DNA of 60,000 bases from Symsagittifera roscoffensis. Taxonomy: Eukaryota; Xenacoelomorpha; Acoela; Convolutidae. Positions 54,103-60,000 of this stretch are shown here, one piece after another. A program made the translations under genes and the position numbers. Below the pieces are notes generated by a model. It was not told the DNA's origin. It made no database searches and saw only the letters and a list, made by a program, of their open reading frames with translations. The DNA is taken from the NCBI RefSeq assembly GCF_963678635.1, contig NC_087070.1, positions 42,518,988-42,578,987 of the forward strand, given 5' to 3'. Position 1 is the stretch's first letter; each line of letters opens with the position of its first letter.

Positions 54103-54544
54103 TTTTTCGTTCGATGACTGTTAATATGTAATTATTAATGTGTCGAATTGGTTGATTCCAATTGTATAGATGTACTGGTTTGTGTTTGTACTGCTTTTTT
54201 ATTCTTCTTTTTCCTCTTTGTGATGAATTTGAAGTTGTTTCTGAGTCAGAAAAATATAATTGATCGTGAAGTGGGTAATTTTTATCTATTGAGTCTTTTA
54301 GTTTGTAAAGTTCGTCTAAACTGTTGGTTTCTGATTCTGAAAATGCGTTTCGATTTTTTGAAAATCTTTTTCGTGTTATTTGTCTTTGTTTAGTTATTAT
54401 TTTTCTCTTCAGTGTTTGTCGTTTTGTTCGAATGTATCCAACTGTTTGTGTATGAGGTGTGATTACAAGGTCGTATTTTTTGTTATCTATTTCACAATTG
54501 TGTAAAATGATTGTTTGTTTATTTCCTAGGTTTTTAAATGACAT
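54077..54544 (-). CDS. Pre-gag basic protein ORF (155 aa) of element B
   Basis: Starts MSFKNLGNKQTIILHN; same length as in element A, with about a dozen residue changes. A basic region (KRKIITKQRQITRKRF, about residues 47-62), an acidic Ser-rich middle (SDSETTSNS) and a second basic block follow each other. It overlaps the gag-pol start by 26 bases, so gag-pol translation would need leaky scanning, reinitiation or splicing. An ORF of this type before gag is unusual in Ty3/Gypsy elements. No family recognised. Confidence 0.75.
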   Translation of the reverse strand: MSFKNLGNKQTIILHNCEIDNKKYDLVITPHTQTVGYIRTKRQTLKRKIITKQRQITRKRFSKNRNAFSESETNSLDELYKLKDSIDKNYPLHDQLYFSDSETTSNSSQRGKRRIKKQYKHKPVHLYNWNQPIRHINNYILTVIERKNEFNTHPR

Positions 54545-55475
54545 AAGGTTTAGAATGACGGATGCAAAGGTTGTTAAATGATTTCTATTTTCTTAAACTG
54601 TTAGTTCTTACGATTTTTTGGTTAGCTTAACCTGGGTCTATTTGTTCAGGGTTGGAGAGAAAAGTATATCGATTCCGAAGAATGATTTTTACTTTCTCGT
54701 GACTAGTATAAGCTAAGGTGTTAACTTACTTAATCTTACTTAGGGGTAGTGATTGTGTTCAAGGGTTGGAGAATAGTAAATCGATCCACAAGGTTCAGGT
54801 ATAATTAGAACGCGAGTAGTTCGTTAGATACTATTTTAAACTTACTAAGTCTAAGATTTATCCTGGGTCTGGTAAGAGGGGGGGTCAAGTGAAGGATGAA
54901 TAACCGAAGTTCTTCACTGTTTATCCTAATTTGAATGATTAGTTTTGTTTAAAAATTTCTATTAGTCTTGGGTCTTTAGAAAGGGTTGGGTAGTGAATCG
55001 ACGTTTGAGGTCGTTAGACACTAATTAAGTGGGTGGGGGAGAACAAAATTGTTCTGTTTGATCCAAGGATAAGCCTTGATGATCAAATTTGAGATTTTAA
55101 TTAAGTAGAAAATGATTTAAGATCCAAGGATAAGCCTTGATGATCTGGTTTTAAAATTAAGTGAATTTAAGTTTTAATAAAGTTTTAAATTTGTGTAAAG
55201 GAAAGATTTAGTGTTTTGATGATATTAGTGAGTTGATGATTGCTGTTATGTTTTAGGTGATGAAGCTGGAACAACAAGATGATTTATGATTACTAACCAT
55301 TTATTATCATGCTACTAATTTTTATTTTTATTTTTCAATAAATATTTTTCAAACATGTTTTGTATAATACTGCAGAGTTTTAGGAAAACGATCTTAGATC
55401 TTTTTATCAATCGTTATTGTATAATATTAATTTTGTTTAGCGCCTGAAATGATTTTGAAGATTAACTTCAAGGTT
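54545..55475 (-). promoter_or_regulatory. 5' leader of element B with hairpin cluster
   Basis: 930 bases without a gene. At 55041-55054 GAACAA-AA-TTGTTC forms a perfect inverted repeat; at 55060-55084 and 55121-55145 are two copies of the hairpin sequence GATCCAAGGATAAGCCTTG plus ATGATC. Large parts (e.g. GGTTAGCTTAACCTGGGTCT and TAAGATTTATCCTGGGTCTG) are nearly unchanged from element A. Conserved non-coding leader, probable packaging or translation control; inferred. Confidence 0.6.
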
Positions 55476-55709
55476 TTATGTTTGCAAATGAAAATCTAAA
55501 TTCATTGCAAGTAGTATTCGAAATATAAAAGTTTGTTCTGGCTTTTGCCGAACTATCATATAACTATACGGCAAGTTTCTACTTTGTCGTATGTCGTCTT
55601 TGGTTCGAGGTCTTCTTCCAATTCCGGGTAGTTCTATTATGGTTCGGAATATTGGCTCTGATCTATTGAGTCGGAGAGACATTTCAATTAAATTATTGTC
55701 GTATAACAT
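55476..55709 (-). CDS. 77-codon leader ORF of element B
   Basis: First ORF after the primer site: MLYDNNLIEMSLRLNRSEPI. It has the same length as the element A ORF with about six residue differences. Arg-rich, no membrane segment. It could be a small regulatory protein, a translation-controlling upstream ORF, or the first coding exon for spliced 3' products; AAAGTAGAA inside it is a possible splice donor. Confidence 0.6.
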   Translation of the reverse strand: MLYDNNLIEMSLRLNRSEPIFRTIIELPGIGRRPRTKDDIRQSRNLPYSYMIVRQKPEQTFIFRILLAMNLDFHLQT

Positions 55710-55772
55710 TTTGTAAATGTTTTTGTCTAATTTCTAATCTAATTTTGGTTAATTCTAATCTAGTAAGGTCTT

Positions 55773-55796
55773 GTTCGAGCCTCACTGGTCGCACCA
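55773..55796 (-). other. Primer binding site of element B
   Basis: Two bases inside the 5' LTR, the sense strand starts TGGTGCGACCAGTGAGGCTC. The complement, GTTCGAGCC, TCACTGGTCGC, ACCA in order, looks like the T-loop, acceptor strand and CCA of a whole tRNA 3' end. tRNA identity not assigned. Confidence 0.78.
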
Positions 55797-55798
55797 GA

Positions 55799-56206
55799 TG
55801 AGTTAGGACCGAAGTGTAACTCATAGAGTAATTTCGGATAGGGTACACCGTCTGCTCGTCACGCTATCTTATTTTCGGCCGGATAGATTCGTGCAACTTC
55901 TTAGTCTAATACCGATCCTAATCTTACTCTTATACTATCTAGTCTCAGGTTGTTTAACTAGTCTCTGCTAGGCTCAATAGATCTAGGGTATACTGGTTTA
56001 TTGCGGCTGCTGAAGTGCTCGGGAGAGTCCAACTAATTTCTAAGTTAAATTCAAATCTCTCTGGTGCTGAAATTACAAGTAACTTCAGCACTTACAAATA
56101 AGTGGGTTGTTAGTTAGATGGATCATGATTGGTTAATATTAAATACTTTACATTGGTAAAACATTTAATTTATCCAATCATAAAATATAGTTTAGATCAG
56201 GTTTCA
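55799..56206 (-). repeat. 5' LTR of element B (408 bp)
   Basis: Identical to 37356-37763 by eye. Palindrome at 56064-56091 with the same single mismatch. Right flank CAAT matches the left flank of the element. Confidence 0.95.
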
Positions 56207-57549
56207 CAATGAACCTGGCTCAAACAATTGTCAGGAGTGTTAAATGTGTGAAATTTATTGTTTTTTTTCACCATTGGCGTGCAAGAATTCCAAAAACAAC
56301 TTCATGTTACTTTTTTAGAGGAAGTCATCAATAAATAAGCCAAAATTCCAGTTATTTTAAGGGTAGGTGGAACCTTCAGCGTTTGTCTCTATTATGAGCA
56401 GCTTTGTATACATCACCTCACGTATTACTGAGCATTTTAATTTCTTTGCTCTTTATGGAAATGAAAAGACCTACAAATACAAAAAAATAGCTTGCTAAAA
56501 CTTCAAATAAAAACCAAACAATTAAGAACTCATCTTACTTATGAAATCAAGCTGGTTTCTCTATTTTAGTTGCCTAAAGTTTAAGAAATTTTTCTGTGGT
56601 GGTCTCTAATGAATTAATTGTATTTCCATGTGCAGTGATTGCTGAAGAAACGATACCGATGTTAGATTTGAGGCAACTAAAAGCACATTAAGATTCAAAA
56701 AGCAGCAAATCTGTATTTTTATGATTCTCAAGCTTTTAAAAATATGACACACGATTTTTTAAATTCAATTTATGGCTAAAACAAATAATTTGCAAAAAAT
56801 TATTCTTTTGTTCCCAACGCCACAGAAAGTTTTTTTTTAGTTTTCCTTTTTTTTCTGGATTTATTTATTTCAGTCATTGGAACCGGATAATTTTTTTGCT
56901 ATTTCAACAAGAGTCGGCTATCCTGGTAGCATGTGGAAAATTTCTTTGAATGAATAACCCATATGTAAACTACAAGTTTCTAAAAAACACTGACCCGGCA
57001 TCTTAACTGAGATTTGACAAGAAATACTTTTTTAAGAATTACGTTGTATTTTTAGATTGAAGTTTGATGTTGATTAGTTCCTGAATAAAATTGTTGCGAT
57101 TCATTTGCACAAGGTTTTTTCCACCATATGAAAGCCCATTAAAGAGGAATGAACGATTGCCTAAAGAAAATGCAACGTCATTTAATGTTTAAAATTGATA
57201 GTGTCAAGTACAAACAAGTCTGTCAACCTAATGATTTCAACTAAATATTGATAATATTAAATGTCATTGAACAAATTTGAAAATTATTTTGGCTAAGCTT
57301 TTTGGTGAAAACGCTAGGTATCAAAGATTAAAGTTGAAAATTATTTGTTAACCGTAATCTTACTGTTTCTGCATAAACTTGCAGTTTTCTATTTCGGTTA
57401 GAAGTAGAAAATCAAACTTCAAAAAAATTATAATCTGCAGAAAACTCTATATAAAAAGGAAAAAACTTATGAATGCTAAAAATAGCCTGAAAAATTTCAA
57501 CAGTTGAGATAAAAACCCTAAAACTAACAATAAACACTTATTGTTCTGA

Positions 57550-58066
57550 CTTTCGATACGAAAGTAACTGAATATTTGTGCTCGGGGTGGGTTTTTTTTT
57601 CTTCAGACAAATTTCGACTTTTTAACTAGCCATTTTTGACGGAATTTTTTTATATCATTCGAAAGGTATTGTTGTCCTGAGCTCAAATTTGAAAAGATAT
57701 TTCACCTGTGATCATTTTTGGTAAAGTTACGGGGGTTTAAAGATTGACATTTTGGCCAATTTGGGACAATTAGCGCGCGATATTTCGTGCTATTAACGCG
57801 TCAGCGGAGAGTTAATCCGTCTTAGAAATCGTTCCAAACTGGTTAAAAGAAGCTTATTTGCCATAATTAGTTTGTTACAAGGAGCGAAATCTATCCTTTT
57901 GTACTTTATATGGCGTGTGGGATAATTTTCATAAAAAATTTCAATTTTTAAAAAAAAAAAATTTCATTTTTTTTTATTTCATTGAATTTTTTATGTTATT
58001 ACTGCTCCATAAACCTTAAAAGGCAGTCGGAACATTCAGGGCTTCGCACTGTTACGAGCAGTCTTG
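57550..58066 (-). repeat. Interspersed repeat family copy, inverted
   Basis: Reverse orientation of the 34197-34720 copy: TTTGTGCTCGGGGTGGG, AATTTGGGACAATTAGCGCG, TTAACGCGTCAGCGGAG, ACATTCAGGGCTTCGC and ACGAGCAGTCTT in order. Nearly full length. Confidence 0.8.
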
Positions 58067-58811
58067 TCTCATCTTTAAAATCAAGAAAATTGCTGTTTTT
58101 TGCTTTGGTTGCCTCAATTGTGAAACATTATTTTGTGGTGTTCCCCCAGTGAACTCTATTTCAGGTCCAATGGTTGGTATAGCTACGAATCCGAAATTAG
58201 GTTAACGCCAAGGAAATGTAATTTAAGATTTAAAAAGCTAAATAATTCCGTTATTTATGATTCTAAGCTTTATAAAAAAAGTTACCCAAGATTTTTTAAG
58301 TTCATTGTTTTGCGAAAACTCAATTTGTCAAAAAAAAAAACAATTTTTTTTCTTGTTTTTTTTTTTACTAATTTACAAACAAAAATTATAGTAATCTGTT
58401 TTTTTTTTACTTTGGTTGTCTAAATTTTGGGACAAGTTTTCTAAATTATTCAGAAAATTTTTGAAAAAAAGTTGTGAGAAATATTTTAAACAAAAAATAG
58501 AAGCATGAGAATTTTTGCTGCATGAAAGCTTGCTTCGAGAAACTTCAGAAACCGAAATTAAACTGCAGATAAAACAAGAATCTCATGAAAATTTAAGTTT
58601 CTGATTTGCTTGCTGATCTTTATTACTATCCTTGATCCAATTTAATAACAATTTTTTTTGTTTGTATCGTTATGGTGGGAATTTAGACAATAAGCAAATT
58701 AGACGACCATAAAAAAGAAGAAAAAACAAAAAGAGGAAGAAAAACATAACTGATGAATATCATTAATTTTTACAAATTCATTATAAAACATTAAATTGAA
58801 AGAAGTAAACA

Positions 58812-59225
58812 AGACTGTTGGTATCAGGGCAAAGCTCTGAATATTCCAACTGTCCATAAACTGGTCTCGAATATTGTTTGGTTAATGAAAAATTGATAAC
58901 TTTTGAATTTTAAGCTGAATAAGATCGTTTATGAAATATGAAATTATTAAGACCAATTAGCCTGCCTCAAATGAGTTTAAAACAATTTTGTAGTGCGGTA
59001 TAATTCGCCACCCGTAGTTATAGCGAGTTAAAACTTTAGTATCAAAATATCACAGCCCTCATTAGTCACTTTAGTCTATTGGTGGGCATTTCTGGAAAAT
59101 TTAAGTCAGTAGAGTCTATGAATGAATCCCTCGAAGGTAATATGTTTGTGAACTGTTCTGAAAAAAAAAACACTCCGACCATCTAATTATTCCTTACTTT
59201 CTTCGAAAATCGGAATAATTACATT
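58812..59225 (+). repeat. Interspersed repeat family copy, forward and diverged
   Basis: Begins GACTGTTGGTATCAGGGC, then AAGCTCTGAATATTCCAACT, and ends with CGAAAATCGGAATAATTAC, the family's terminal hairpin. The interior is strongly diverged from the other copies. Confidence 0.55.
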
Positions 59226-59309
59226 TCTGAACAGCATAAACTATACAACTGTGACATTAAGAATCTGATTTGTTGCTGGGTAACCAGTATTTACTCAAAC
59301 AAAACCTAT

Positions 59310-59719
59310 TGGAACCTGATCTAAACTACATTTTATGATTGGATAAATTAGATATTTTACCAATGTAAAGTATTTAATATTAACCAATCATGATCCATCT
59401 GACTAACAATCCACTTATTTGTAAGTGCTGAAATTACTTGTAATTTCAGCACCAGAGAGATTTGAATTTAACTTAGAAATAAGTTGAACTCTCCCGAGTA
59501 CTTCACCAGCCGCAATAAACCAGTATACCCTAGATCTATTGAGCCTAGCAGAGACTAGTTAAACAACCTGAGACTAGACAGTATAAGAGTAAGATTAGGA
59601 TCGGTATTAGACTAAGAAGTTGCACGAATCTATCCGGCCGAAAATAAGATAGCGTGACGAGCATACGGTGTACCCTATCCGAAATTACTCTATGAGTTAT
59701 ACACTTCGGTCATAACTCA
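59310..59719 (+). mobile_element. Solo LTR of the A/B family with 4-bp target duplication
   Basis: 410 bp, opposite orientation to A and B, starting TGGAACCTGATC in sense and ending AACTCA. CTAT flanks both sides (59306-59309 and 59720-59723). The end variant (TGGAACC) matches element A and not B. Palindrome at 59425-59452 is perfect. It marks a former full insertion reduced by LTR-LTR recombination. Confidence 0.93.
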
Positions 59720-60000
59720 CTATCTCAAGTCTGTACACAAAATTCACGCTTCAAGTCTGTATTTTCGGATCGTCTAGTTTGCTTGTCGTCTAATTTCCTA
59801 AGAACCGTCTTATTGTTAGGAAGATTTAATAAAAGTGCTTTTTATACTACAAAAAAATGAGCCTATAACTTTACCAAGTTTTACCTCATAAATTTTACTA
59901 ATTGCGTTCTGCTTTTGAAATTGATGTTTTGTTCACTCCATAAATGACGACTGTATAAGCTGTAAGAATTCAAATCACTGCTAATGAGCTAATGAGGCAC
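59720..60000. other. Unannotated right edge
   Basis: 281 bases of AT-rich sequence after the solo LTR. Nothing recognised. Confidence 0.6.

Larger units (their letters stand above)
37356..56206 (-). mobile_element. LTR retroelement B, complete 18.85-kb env-bearing Ty3/Gypsy-like element
   Basis: The LTRs at 37356-37763 and 55799-56206 are both 408 bp and identical by eye, starting TG and ending CA on the plus strand. CAAT flanks both sides (37352-37355 and 56207-56210), a 4-bp target duplication. In sense order: primer site, 77-codon ORF, hairpin leader, 155-codon ORF, 2740-codon Gag-Pol, gap with direct repeats, then a six-frame 3' cluster with an envelope-like gene. Identical LTRs and an open Gag-Pol indicate a young, possibly active insertion. 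The length is far above the usual 5-10 kb of Ty3/Gypsy elements. Confidence 0.96.
56207..59309. other. Repeat-rich region without genes right of element B
   Basis: Starts with the right half of the repeat unit that B interrupted (AATGAACCTGGCTCAAA). It contains two oppositely oriented copies of the interspersed repeat family (57550-58066 and 58812-59225) and a diverged duplicate of 56560-56770 at about 58110-58310. No coding gene or RNA gene seen. Confidence 0.6.

Overview
The window is animal nuclear DNA, AT-rich and repeat-dense. It holds exons of a seven-transmembrane receptor gene separated by kilobase introns with GT/AG junctions, hAT-type miniature transposons, and three long-terminal-repeat (LTR) retroelements with animal-type Gag-Pol. 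I cannot fix the species. A tachykinin-receptor-like gene plus env-bearing Ty3/Gypsy elements points to a bilaterian invertebrate, but that is inference.

Layout. 1-11769: element A, minus strand, the 5' two thirds of a large LTR retroelement running off the left edge, with a decayed gag-pol. 12770-24532: four exons (minus strand) of a rhodopsin-class receptor whose joins agree in phase: TM2-TM3 (24295-24532), TM4 (18264-18467), TM5 (17267-17411), TM6-TM7 (12770-13039). The TM1 exon was not found. A clean hAT miniature element (20291-20662, 8-bp target duplication), a foldback repeat and simple repeats sit in the intron between the first two of these. 25386-32415: an older hAT-like miniature element split by element C (25757-32344), a 6.6-kb LTR retrotransposon with 213-bp LTRs and a 5-bp target duplication. 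Its gag start codon is formed at the LTR/primer-site junction. 32416-37355: repeats only, including a ~276-bp tandem array. 37356-56206: element B, a complete 18.85-kb relative of A with identical 408-bp LTRs and a 4-bp target duplication. 56207-60000: repeats and a solo LTR of the A/B family (59310-59719) with its own 4-bp duplication.

Element B is the most notable object. In its sense direction (minus strand) it reads: LTR, primer site, a 77-codon leader ORF, a leader with paired hairpins, a 155-codon basic ORF, one uninterrupted 2740-codon Gag-protease-RT-RNaseH-integrase ORF, a 0.6-kb gap with conserved direct repeats, then a packed 6-kb 3' cluster. The cluster holds two tiny membrane ORFs, a 378-codon ORF with no ATG, an envelope-like gene split by one in-frame TAA, and a 599-codon ORF of unknown function. 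Neighbours overlap in a virus-like way (ATGA stop/start overlaps). Element A carries the same leader ORF, 155-codon ORF and tiny membrane ORF, so these are conserved parts of the family and not chance frames.
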